In this document: positions 43,351 to 53,699 of the stretch, one piece after another | Position numbering within the stretch: position 1 is the first letter of the stretch | Layout of the letters: every line of letters begins with the position of its first letter | Source of the DNA: Daphnia pulex | Lineage: Eukaryota > Arthropoda > Branchiopoda > Diplostraca > Daphniidae | Assembly (NCBI RefSeq): GCF_021134715.1 | Contig: NC_060023.1 | Coordinates: forward strand, 6,200,001 to 6,264,000 | Length of the DNA: 64,000 bases | Direction of reading: 5' to 3' | Notes under the pieces: model-generated | Database searches by the model: none | Seen by the model: the letters and a program-made list of their open reading frames with translations, nothing else | What the model was told of the DNA's origin: nothing | Position numbers and translations under genes: made by a program

Positions 43351-43684
43351 TTTTGTTTTTTGTCAAATTTGATTGAGAAAACTGATAACTCACATCTAAT
43401 CCATTGATTCATTCACTAAGTCAGCAACGTATTGGAATTGATAAAATTCCAAACGCTACGTTCTCAGCTGAAGTAATCTAATAGGACAGTTCATCAGAAT
43501 TTTCGAATAGCTTGGCTTGACAAATACTGATTTCACCATCAGAATATCAACTATTAGGGATCGGGCTAAATGGGTGGCGTCAGTGCCGTCGCTAAAGGCA
43601 GTGTGTAAAGATATTCAAGATTTCGACAGTCGGGAAAATTGAGGAATCTTCAAATTCGTTAACTCGCAAGCAATGCTCATGACT

Positions 43685-44006
43685 CTTTTAAACCGGGCGA
43701 ACCTGGGACAAAATTATTCTTTTGGAGGGGGGCTATAAGCAACAAGCAAACGGATGACTGCCGGCAAAGTATAACCAGCGGCAATTTATGAGGGTAAGCC
43801 TCTTTATTTTAATCCGCAACTGTTGCCGCCGCCGGAAGTGGCCGACAAATTCACGTTTTTTTCATAAAATGAACTAGGCGACCCGAAAATTATCCTAGCG
43901 AGTAGTGCCAAAAATTTGCAGCAGTAGTGCTACAATAGAGTGATGGGATGCGGTAGTATTTAGAGTTTATCATCAGCCCACTTTCTGCTGTGCGATGCTA
44001 TTAACA
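43685..44006. repeat. Dispersed repeat copy 3
   Basis: Carries both the 5' block (AAACCGGGCGAACCTGGG, 43691 on) and the 3' block (TCCGCAACTG, 43813 on) without the insertion seen in copy 1, so it shows the unbroken arrangement. Confidence 0.75.
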
Positions 44007-44021
44007 CCCGTTTTGTTCATT

Positions 44022-44894
44022 TCAGGAGCTTTGGCTATCTTCGTCGAATGGAAGCGACCATTTGGCGGTGCTATTGACACTTCCGCACGTATCAATCACT
44101 TCTACCTCTGTTTCAGAAAAAGAATAAGAAACAGTATCACAATCAGATTCAGAATAAGAATCAAATTCAGAATGAGAATCAGAATCAGAATCAGAATCAG
44201 AATTAGAATCATCATTTCCACCGATGACGGGAGGGACCAATAACTCAATTTAAAATAAACAAGTAATTCCAAAGTAATTTCGATTCTTACCAGTAGTACG
44301 ACGTCTTCTCTTACAAATATGACCAATATTGATACTGTTTACCAGATCGGTGACTAGGCACTCTTTCTCGTCGTCCGACTTATCCGAGGCAATGGCTTCA
44401 GTTATCAATTTTTTCTGCCCCATAAATATTGACAAATTTTGTGATTAACATTTCCAACACGAGATTTTAATACGCATTCACACTAAATGATTTTCGACTA
44501 GTTGAAAAACGGAAATACGAGCCGAAACGGTAAAATTTTTTTACCATATCAGCTCCCAATTTTTCGTGTTCCAGTGCTGCAATTTCTGTAGAAATATCCG
44601 TCAGTGACTGCAGTTCTGAATCATGTTCTTTCCAAGTACTGGAGAAATTCTTGTGTAACAAAACTATGTGATTCCTACAATAATGAAATTGAAAATTTGG
44701 AATTATTGAAAAATTAGAGAAAAATTACCAAAAATTGGGTCACCCGGAATTAGCTGTTCGTTACGTCTGGGAAGAACGAAAACGTTATCACTTGTGGATT
44801 TGAAATCATTAGAGAGTTCCGCTTTGTCCTTCGTCAATTCTTTGTACTGCTTCTTGTATTGATCCTTGGAAATCAGGTTACATTTTTTTATCAT
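44022..44894 (-). pseudogene. Multi-exon gene or relic with Asp/Ser-rich C-terminus
   Basis: Minus-strand exon-like blocks are 44894-44729 (MIKKCNLISKDQYKKQYKEL onward), about 44674-44550 (HKNFSSTWKEHDSELQSLTD and IAALEHEKLGADM), 44418-44290 (KKLITEAIASDKSDDEKECL and KRRRRTTG) and about 44258-44022 (a DSDSDSDSHSEF run, then a stop). Each is bounded by plausible GT or AG sites, and the second-to-third junction is in phase; the first and last junctions are not. The composition (Lys/Glu-rich helix, basic patch, acidic tail) suggests a nuclear protein of unknown family. The phase conflicts suggest decay or missed exons. Confidence 0.35.
44128..44206. repeat. (AGAATC)n-type microsatellite
   Basis: Imperfect hexamer array of AGAATC/AGAATA on the plus strand. 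Read on the minus strand it encodes the Asp-Ser repeats of the gene above. Confidence 0.85.
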
Positions 44895-46740
44895 GGGGAG
44901 TTTGCTGCAAGTAAAGAAAAAAATTTAATTATCCCTCAAATGGAAAAAAAGATATTAAGTAAATTACTTTCCATGAAAGCGCAAGCTGAGCATTTACAAA
45001 ACTCGCAGCCGTAAACTGCTTTTCAGGATCTTGCCTCTGATAGGAAAAAATTATGAATTGGTATGTTATATTTCAGGGGATGCCTTGAAATCGCTACATG
45101 ACTTCGTCAAAACAAACCAGTAAGAAACAATTCCAATTACTTATAATTTAACGTCATTCAATTATCCGTGCTTTAAATTAAGAAAAATTTCAATTGCAGT
45201 AGTTCTAATTGAAATTTTTAAAACTATTCGTGAATACTTATTGTAGAACAATGCCTAATTCGAATGGATACGTGCAATTCTTGATGCCACCTATTGGATC
45301 GATGGGTAGTGGTCTTGCCAGCTATCGTGCCCTGACTATCTCCTTAAAGGACGAAAAGGGCAACCACTACTCGTCACTCAGTGATCTTGTGTGGCAAATG
45401 GAGTAATTCGCAACAATTTCGATAAGATCTAAAATTTCTTCAATAACCTGCAAACCTGCCAATTTGGTATTATTTCTGTTTATAATTAAAACCCAAATAC
45501 TTAATTATAATTACTTCAAATCTAGGTTGAATACTGGATGATTTTAAAAGCTTCGGCATTCCTCCAACAGCGACATCACTTTCTTCATGTGTGGATTCGA
45601 AACAAAAGACGGCAAAAACTCTTGCACTCCATTTTCGATTACCGGTGAAGAAATTCTTCATGCTTTTAAAAGTAGACTGGTAATTTATAAAAAAAATTGC
45701 AATTAGAACATAATTGAAATTTCATTGTAAAATGAATAGAATCTGCCGTGGATTGGAGAGTTAAAACTAAACTGCTTCAAAAAAAAACCTTCATAGACAG
45801 ATTAAGCCCTCGAAGAAATTGCACTAAAACGTTGGAACAATTTCTTTTCCACAGAAGAAGTAATTGACATTCAAAGAAAAATAACAATTATTAACAAAGA
45901 AGATGAAGAAGAAATTGTTGAAGGCTAGAACAATGCTAATTAATCATTAGAATGTTACTTTTTCGTCTTTTCTTAAATAATACAGTTTCCCGTTAATACT
46001 GGGCTTTTCAGATCAATCCGTCTTTATTTTTTGTAATCTTTGTTAAAATTAAATATTTATTTTACTATCGGCACCAGGATTATTTGGTTAAACAGTTTAA
46101 ATTACGGAAAATTTCACTAATGAGAAACTTTCTTTCTCTCTTTCTTGGAATGGGGGAAACTGGGGTTGGACAGTCGCACCAGCCCCATATTCGCCAAAAG
46201 ACCCTATTAGGCAAGGCACCAAAGTTCCCCCCTGTCGATGCGTTGATAGATTCTAGAGGTTGTGCATGCCATCTTCTCCTGTCACCGTGTCAGCCCGGAT
46301 TTGTCAGCAATGGGAAGTCCCACCTTGGTCAACAAATATTTGCGTAACGCAGAAAGAAGAATGCTCATCTCGGAGGCTCGTAAATTGTTTAAAAAAAAAC
46401 AGGGATAAGCAAATTACGGAAAAAACAGATCAGCTAGAAAGAGAACTTACGGGAATTCTAGATGAAGACAGGCAACCGATAACTGAATTCTCAAAAACAG
46501 CAGTAGAGCCCTGAAAATCATCCTCAAATTGATTTTAATTTAGTTGACGGTGAACCACAACGAGACGATGTGAATTTCTTGCTGGAGGAGGAATTTACAG
46601 TTTTTTCTACATTTCCATTCAAATATTACTTACCAGCCTTATACAAAATCACTTTTCTGTATTGATAATTTTTCAGTATTGAGATGCTGCTGCTCTCATT
46701 CAGGAAATTTTTAATGTTCTCATTTAAGCACCACAAGTTT
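44895..46740. other. 1.8 kb with fragments only
   Basis: A plus frame at 45209-45406 (65 codons, with GYVQFLMPPIGSMGSGLASY) and an acidic segment at 45800-45925 are protein-like. A frame at 46260-46514 reads RRLVNCLKKNRDKQITEKTD, continuing ELTGILDEDRQPITEFSK. None can be joined into a gene. Confidence 0.25.
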
Positions 46741-46742
46741 TA

Positions 46743-47240
46743 AATCCACCGGTAGAACGACGAAATATCAGAAATTAGCCGACAGCTCAAATTGAAAACC
46801 CAATTCCCGGTGCACCACAAGAAGTAAGAAGAGTCGGCCGTCCTCTTCTTCATCTTTTACCCCAGCCACGAGCATTAAACCATCGTGTCGCTGTTCCTAG
46901 AATTGCACACAGAGCCGGAAATGGTGGTCGCAGCGCACAACCTGGTCGTGGCGCACGAAATTACCGTCGTGGTATCAGGCAACCTGCTGCACCAGTAAAT
47001 GAATCTGAGAACTTGGAACCAGAAATGCATATCGAGATTATAGTTGCCCCGGAAGATGAAGTTGAAAACATGTATAATGAAGAACATGTTTGAGACTGGA
47101 GGGCTGGGGAGGAAAAACGATGGCGTTTGATTAAAGAGTTTAGTGCCAGAGAGCAAAGCGTGCGAGATGATGCATTGCGTGTGTTTGAAGCTTGTATGGT
47201 TTGTCAAAATCGTGAGGCAGATCAACAAATCACTTGCTGT
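46743..47240 (+). pseudogene. Coding-like region with Arg-rich and acidic segments, unknown family
   Basis: One plus frame reads RRVGRPLLHLLPQPRALNHR, then an Arg/Gly-rich part (GNGGRSAQPGRGARNYRRG), an acidic part (PEDEVENMYNEEHV), an in-frame TGA at 47092, and then AGEEKRWRLIKEFSAREQSV and CMVCQNREADQQITC. The Cys pair near the end could begin a RING- or PHD-type finger that is lost downstream. The order (basic, acidic, helix, Cys pair) looks like real protein, with one stop. Confidence 0.4.
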
Positions 47241-47900
47241 CTTCTGTTTCTCTGTTTACCTGTCAAAAAACTAATTTCTTACCAAATGCCACCAATTTTC
47301 CAGTAAGGGTAGCTGTGCCGCCTTGCATTAGGCTTCTTGCACTAGCTCTTGACGCTTTGTGCAACGTGGCCTACTAGGACCAGATTGCTCGACCACTCCA
47401 CTGACCTTCGTGGAGGCTGGTGGCGTGAGAAATTCTTCCACATGCCAGTGCACGACTAATCCTCCTCCGTTTCTCAGACGCTTTGCTGTCAGATACCTCT
47501 ACGAGATTTGCGTTGTGACGCATTGTCTCCTCCGAGCCGTTCAGCTCCTGTTGTAGGTTGGACAAAGTCGATTAACTTACTGCATCTCGGGTTCAACGAT
47601 GTTGATTTTGTGTCATTTTTCATCAAATTGATGTGCTACATCTTCTTTCGTGACAACCCGTTTAGCATCCCCATCATTTTCCAGAAACCTGAATTTTTAA
47701 ATTTTAAATATTTCTAAAGTGAATCAGTGGTCGGCAGTGTTTTCAAAATCATTTTGATTTAAATCTAAACCGAAATCATTTTGGAAAAATTATAAAAATA
47801 TATGTGTACATATATATAAACTTACTTTTTTTTTCAAATGCTAGTAACATTTTTTGTCATTTTGTAAATTCTTTGAGTAGTTCCCATGAATTGACTAAAT
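47241..47900. other. Spacer, no gene seen
   Basis: Opposing short frames near 47360-47560 are mutual shadows. AT-rich from 47690. Confidence 0.2.
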
Positions 47901-47904
47901 AAAT

Positions 47905-48085
47905 AAATAATGAAGGAGCCGCCATTGTGACAAACCATCAAATCACAAGCGTTGAATTGTTCCTCGCAAAACTTGCCTTCGTAACCTGGTAGGCAGAGGC
48001 AGCGGAAAAGGTCGTCTTTGTTCTGCTGTATTGCCCCGAACCTGCTGCATCGTGTCCTGGCGACACCATTTGTGGTGTGGCACAA
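47905..48085 (-). pseudogene. EGF-domain exon fragment cut by a solo LTR
   Basis: On the minus strand the translation gives CHTTNGVARTRCSRFG, then FRCLCLPGYEGKFCEEQF and NACDLMVCHNGGS. The CxCxxGYxGxxC end of one EGF domain and the start of the next (CDLMVCHNGG) are unmistakable for a secreted or transmembrane EGF-repeat protein. The reading runs into low-complexity DNA after HNGGS without a splice site, and at the other end a 388-bp solo LTR is inserted within a few bases. It is therefore a broken exon. Confidence 0.6.
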
Positions 48086-48087
48086 GC

Positions 48088-48475
48088 TGTTGTGATTTCA
48101 TATGCAACCATGCAGCACTAGATGGCAGCCCCCTAGATGACAGCACTCGTGATGCGGGAGATGCCTCGGCCTTCTCTCATCTACTGTATAGGCCTTCATT
48201 TTTCCCTCTCTCACTTCTCTGCTGGCACCACGCTACCTAACAGCTCTCTCGTGACTCATGTAGAGCGTTCTTAAACTATTTATCAATGTCAGGTCCTGCA
48301 GCTGACGAGATTGATATTTAGGTTGCTTCACAGCAGCCATATGTGTATTGTATATCATTCTCACCGTGTCCTGAACTTCATGTTCCAATTATATAAGATT
48401 GCTATTACACGTCAACCACACACAAGTATCTCTATTGTCTAATTATAAATAAAAGATTATTCTCAATCTCCAACA
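48088..48475. mobile_element. Solo LTR with 5-bp target duplication
   Basis: The segment starts TGTTGTGATTTCATATGC and ends CAATCTCCAACA. CAAGC flanks it at 48083-48087 and 48476-48480. It contains AATAAA-type sequence (AATAAAAG at 48448) 20-25 bp before its end, as in an LTR R region. With TG...CA ends and a perfect pentamer duplication it is best read as a solo LTR left by recombination between the two LTRs of an element. Confidence 0.8.
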
Positions 48476-48480
48476 CAAGC

Positions 48481-49873
48481 GGTGTCAACTGCATCGCGCA
48501 GATGTGCGTCGAAATTCACAAAACTCGAGCCGATCACACGCCGATCACATTGTGGAAAACCGCACAACAGTACCTCGTTCTCCGCAGCGCGCTCGCCTAA
48601 GATTAAAACATAGAGCAAAAAAAAGTTTTAGGCCGGCTCACGAGACACGCACTTGGTTTTTTTGGGGATGAAATGTCATTTCAAATCGCGGTCTACAATC
48701 CCTTACCGTTAGCAAAACCTGGGAGGGGTGATTCCGTCGTCATCCACCATCCTGTCATCCTGTCGCATGGTGTGCGCCCTGTTGACGCGCTGTCTTACAC
48801 TATTTTTTATCAGCCAAAGAATTAGCGATAGTCTCACTTAAACCACTCCATGGCACGTTTGGGTTGTTTTCGACGGACTTAAGGTGTTAAAATTGGCCAA
48901 AAACAAATTTCCTACTCACCTACTTCGGCGGCGTAAGGTAAGTTCTAGACTGCCAGCCAAAAACCGTACCGCGGCATTTTTCTCAATATTGCGTCTCGAA
49001 CGTCGGCGTCCAAGACGTTCGTCTCGTAGTTAACTGTCTTGCCATTCAAAGACTGCAACCCAGGACAGAAAAAAATAACGAATCCTGAGGAATGCCTCAT
49101 TAGAACAGCTCTCAAACAGTTCCTGAAATGCAAGTTAAAAAATCATTAAAATTTGCTTTGCTTGATAGCAATCACTTGATATTACCACTCGCAAAACAAC
49201 CCACTTTGCCAGGGTCAAACAGAAACAAAAAAAAACACTCACCAAATCCTGTTGGCCAATGCAAATGCTTGTCAGCTGGCTCATGGCAAGTAGCACGATG
49301 TTTACAGCTCTGGTCTTTCAGAATAATTCAAATTTAAGAATGAGGAAAGCATTTAAACTCGAGCAGCCGGAATCAAACCAGCTTCGAACAATCTACAGGC
49401 AAACTCCAGATAAGTTTTTTCGATTGCTATCTGTTTTTGGGTCGCCATTACGTCAGCTGAAACTATTCTAAAAAAATTTGAAAAATTTAAATTCAGATAA
49501 AATTATTTATTTTTTGCTAAGGAACCAAATTTCCACTTTTGTTGCATTGTGTACTGTGAAGTTGCCCCTGGCAGCATTTGCAGCATTTAGGCTATTTACA
49601 TATTCCTCGAATTTGTTCCCCTTTTGACAATCAATAGTCATGGCTCCCATAACAATCAAATGGTTCATTAAAATGGTGGCACATTGCCGTTTATTTTCCG
49701 CCACGTTATGGCCACAAATGGATCACCTGCGAAATTTTTGAAAAATAATTAAAGACATGAATAAAAGAAATTGTTTAAAATTTATTACAAGGTACTTTTA
49801 GGGTCGTTCGGAAACCACCTGGGATGTCGGTGCAGTTGATTATTGCTGCTGTCCTTACATGATGTGTCAAAAA
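48481..49873. other. 1.4 kb with coding-like fragments
   Basis: A minus frame at 48945-49133 (MHFRNCLRAVLMRHSSGFVI, then PGLQSLNGKTVN) weakly recalls the cap of a leucine-rich-repeat protein. A minus frame at 49507-49704 (CATILMNHLIVMGAMTIDCQ) has protein-like composition but no family. No gene can be assembled. Confidence 0.25.
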
Positions 49874-49874
49874 G

Positions 49875-49962
49875 TTGAAGAGGTAAAAAAGAACTCCTTA
49901 TGAGTCATAAGGAGTTCTTTTTTACCTCAATTTTAATGTCATAAGTTATGACATTGAAGAGG
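49875..49962. mobile_element. 70-bp palindromic insertion flanked by a 9-bp repeat
   Basis: TTGAAGAGG occurs at 49875 and 49954, bracketing 49884-49953. Overlapping the left edge is a 49-bp near-perfect palindrome (49880-49928): 24-nt arms starting GAGGTAAAAAAGAACTCCTT, with a single central G. A second palindrome AATGTCATAAGTTATGACATT follows at 49935-49955. It has no coding capacity. It may be a tiny transposon derivative with a 9-bp target duplication; the class is unknown. Confidence 0.55.
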
Positions 49963-49984
49963 AGCAACTGCAGGACGTGATCGC

Positions 49985-50215
49985 AGATGAGCTGCAGGAT
50001 CAGCAGCGAGAGCTGGACCAGGAGCTGCAGCGGGAGCTGGACAAGGAGCTACAGCGAGAGCTCGACCACGAGCTACAGCAGTAGCATGTCCAGGAGCTTA
50101 AGCGGGAGCCTGACCAGGAGCTACAGCGGGAGCAATTCCAGGAGCTGCAGTGGGTGCTCGACCACGAGCTTCAGCGGGAGAAAGTCCAGGAGCTGCAGTG
50201 GGAGCAAGCCCAGCC
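49985..50215. repeat. Minisatellite, 24-bp unit, about nine copies
   Basis: Units of the form GCTCCCGCTGNAGCTCCTGG plus four bases (minus-strand reading) repeat with a period of exactly 24 bp. One strand reads as an 8-residue repeat rich in Ala, Pro and Gly (APxAxPGx), the other as a Glu/Leu/Gln coiled-coil repeat (ELQRELDQ), each with one internal stop. Coding on either strand is unproven. Confidence 0.8.
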
Positions 50216-50425
50216 GGTATGCGTTGACAATATTATCCCCTAGCATGTTGAGAGTCGCCACGTCCTCCTTTTGCTGGTGGTTTGAGAGACTCATTGCGGA
50301 CAAAGGCGAACGGCTGAGGACGTGCTCGCAAACTTTCCGACCACCGATATTTCCTTTGGAAAGCCGGACCGAATCCCATCAACGTAATAACCGTAATGTT
50401 AAAGGGGAAAAGGCCATTACTTACG

Positions 50426-50490
50426 CACACACGCAGAAATGCACACACGCACGAACGCACACACACTAACACACACACACAAAAACGTGA
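50426..50490. repeat. (CA)n-rich microsatellite
   Basis: Interrupted ACACAC/GCACAC array followed by runs of C (50500-50511) and A. Confidence 0.85.
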
Positions 50491-50496
50491 AAATAA

Positions 50497-51322
50497 TTAA
50501 CCCCCCCCCCAAAAAAAATAAAAAAAAAAAAATTTTATTTTAAAAACAAACCACGCACGTTTACTCCGTTCCACGGCTTTCAACAACTTGTCGAAATGGT
50601 CGTCAGCAAGCTTGCTCGACAAACCCGACTTTCGCGTGCACAAGAATACAAGCGTCATCTCGCTTCTAACCGTCTCGTACTCCAGAAGTGGATTGCTGAC
50701 CATGTCAGTTATGTCCTGGTAAACAGTAATAATGTGATGGCTGCATAATCAGTCATAAACTGTCTCTGTCGGAAAGCTTGCAGGTGGGAGGATCGGATGT
50801 CTCCAACTTGTGGACACGCCGATTGCTGAAGAAACGGACGGGTTCGCCGTTTACGATGAAGGGTGGAACTCGTTAAAAACTGGGTGACATGAGCGCCTCT
50901 GCAAGCCCGACACTGTCCAACACCTGCCTGTGACAAGAAGAAAGAAAACTGTGGTTAGCAACAATCTTAACAATTAGCAAAGAAACGTAATCTTTTCATA
51001 TCGCCCCTACCCCCCCCCCCCCCGCCAAAAAAAAATCCTTTCTAAAACATTAAAAAAAAACTTACCACTCCAGATTTTCAATCAATTTTTGAACAGATGG
51101 TTTATTCCTTTCTTGATTGAATGCGTGATGTGTCAGGCCATGCCTAAGTTCTCTATAATTTGAGGCGCTGAAGGAACATTTCTTTCCGTCATGGTAGCCT
51201 TGTTTACATTTGAACGAATAGTTTCCGAAACATTGAACGCTACCCGACGGAATGCGCACTTTTTTGGCGCTCTTGTCACGCTTTCTGGAATTTGCCAATT
51301 TTGCCGTGATTTCCGACCTCAA
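50497..51322 (-). pseudogene. Multi-exon fragment with a Cys-rich segment, unknown family
   Basis: Exon-like block 51322-51066 reads ...CFGNYSFKCKQGYHDGKKCS...LRHGLTHHAF...QKLIENLEW to a GT donor (minus GTAAGT). After an acceptor near 50933 the frame continues in phase as QVLDSVGLAEALMSPSF, hits TAA, and stays open as VPPFIVNGEPVRFF...DPPTCKLSDRDSL. A further block at 50703-50530 gives NPLLEYETVRSEMTLVF. A single nonsense codon suggests a young pseudogene or an unrecognised splice. The Cys/His pattern could bind zinc, but no family is recognised. Confidence 0.4.
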
Positions 51323-53690
51323 CTCTGGTACCGAAAAAAAAATTTAGGTAATGTTATTCGTAACAAATATTTGACAAGTTTTCAACCAACTTTCCAGAGT
51401 CGGTTAAAAGGAGTCTTGGCAATTATTTCAATCATATTCGCTATGATTCCTGGTAACGTAGACGACGATGCTTTCACATAATTGTGGAAGTGTTCTTTTT
51501 CACCTGTGTCGCGTTACGCTGTGGATCCTCCAAATTCTGTGGACACGGCCAGTTCAAATAGTGATTATTAGTGTGATTCTTATACTTCCTCACAATTGAG
51601 TCCCAACGGCATACTTATGCAACTGGAGGTTCATCAACCATCACCGGAAACGGCAACAGTTCCTCGACAACTTCCGACTCTTCCGTTGCTAATGCTTTAC
51701 TAGCGGTGACCTCCAGATCTTTGGTCAATTGTTTGAATTTGCTGAGATTATTGAAATTCTTCAATATGACGCCGCAGTCGTGAAACAACGTCAAATGGTA
51801 CTTGATTTATTGCAAAGAACGCAAAACTCTTTTTTTATCCAGAATTCCTGCGAGACAAATAAGCAATGTAGTTGATAGCTAAAGCGATAAGGTTTTCGAG
51901 AGTCAAAGACAAGGTAATTGTCATCACTTCATCGAGGTAAAATTCCAACTTTTTTAAATATTGTATTCCCTTAAAAAATGAAGACATAAGAAACCGCACC
52001 CTATCCTGATTTGCCATTGACATTCTGGCCATTTTAAAATAGGTATTTTTTATACTATTAATACCATTTTAAATGTGCCCCGTTGTATCAGATTTTTCTG
52101 ACGAATGGTCCTGTATGGAAAGATCAAAACTGTCATCAACTATAATCAACTTCTGAAGTAACCCAATGGAATTTCACCGTGAAAAGGTTGACAAAACGAG
52201 TTCATTGTGTCACCAATACAAATAAACACATCAGGTATCAGGTATGACACATTATTTATGGCCGTTCGTTGCCCCAATCCAATGCCTTCGCTAAATTCAC
52301 CGTAAAGTTTAAAATGAAGCTCATTATTGCACCCTGGTTGTCCAATTTTGTTTTTGTGATCAAGAAAAATGTATTTTTGGAGTGTTGTGAGAAATTTAAC
52401 TTCAATAACTTTTAAGCTTTAGAGTAATTGGATTAATTCAATTTAATAATTGTATTAAAATATAATATTAATTTCAATACACTGCTCCTTATCAATGTTA
52501 ATGTTGTTGAAATAATTGTTTATATATTTAAACATATGAATCTGTCACATCGTTACTAGTTTCTATCCTCCATCAGCCTGGATTGTGTCCATAACGCAGG
52601 CAATAGTGCCTTCACTTTGCAGCACCAGTTTTTTCCATGAATTCTACGTTTCAGTTGGTTTCAGCTGGTTTCATTTTCGAGTAACAGTTGCTGTCAATAA
52701 GTTACCTTCTACCTTGATCCTGTAGCTTTAGACCATGCTTAATCAGTTATAGTGTTGCATCTTTTATTGCAAAATACATTGCCTTCTTGTACAACAGATT
52801 CCAAAGTAACAATAGTAAAACTATGAGAGATATGGAAATGACGACCCATTGATGGTATAACTAGTTCCCTAATAAAATTTATTTTGTGTCAACTGATAAT
52901 AAGTGTTGAATCCAATAAAATTAGCCCTTTCTTAGCTAATAACTCATGGACACAAATTAGCGTGGAGTGGACGGAAGCATTGTGGTGGCGTGTGTTACTT
53001 TCAATTATGAAAGTAATAATAAAATAATAATGAATAGTAAAATAGGAGACTAATTATTTTGGATTATTTTTAACGAAATGTCGGTACATACATCAGGAAT
53101 AGAAAAATTGTATTGTTAAGACATCTTTGATTTATAAATGTAATCCAGTTATCTTTAATAGTATCCCAGAGACTGTTAACGGTGGCTGTCCAAATAACAT
53201 GATAAGATAATAAGAACTAGATCTGGCCAGGGAATAAGATTGAGAATGGTTTCTCAATCAACCCAAAGCCTCACTGTTCCGCAATCGTCTCATTTACCAC
53301 CTTAAGCGAAACGCCACCTTTTTTCTTTTGGTTCCAAGACAACCAGAGATTCTGAAAGGTGAAATATGTGTTTGATGTAGGCTTGCACATTTGGTGAAGA
53401 CCATCATTTTTTTTACGAAACATGGGCCATTGATCGAGATGCATCCTAGGAAGGAAACAAAGCACTCAGTATGCTTCAGTTCTGGGCATTTAAATGTGAA
53501 ACCATCGGTGGCAATGATAAATAAATTGAATTTGAAAATTTTTTCTCGATAACAGATTAGGAAATTTAAAATGTTACCTGACATGTTGCTCGTAAAAAAA
53601 TAAAATCCCTCCACCAATCCAATTAGGTTTCTGCATGGGCAACAGCAAAATCAATGTACGTGTGTTTGTCGTTCATTCATTATCAGCGAT
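51323..53690. other. 2.4 kb, mostly AT-rich, with fragments
   Basis: A plus segment at 51520-51670 (SSNSDY, then LSPNGILMQLEVHQPSPETA) and minus frames at 51835-52032 and 53271-53617 are protein-like but isolated. The 53.3-53.6-kb frames overlap (DQWPMFRKKNDGLHQMCKPT in one, FTFKCPELKHTECF in the other). No gene can be built; 52080-53250 appears non-coding. Confidence 0.25.
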
Positions 53691-53699
53691 TAAAAATGA

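Noticed and set aside
49985..50478. 160-codon Ser/Arg-rich frame over the minisatellite
   Set aside because: Third reading of the 24-bp repeat; low complexity created by the repeat itself.
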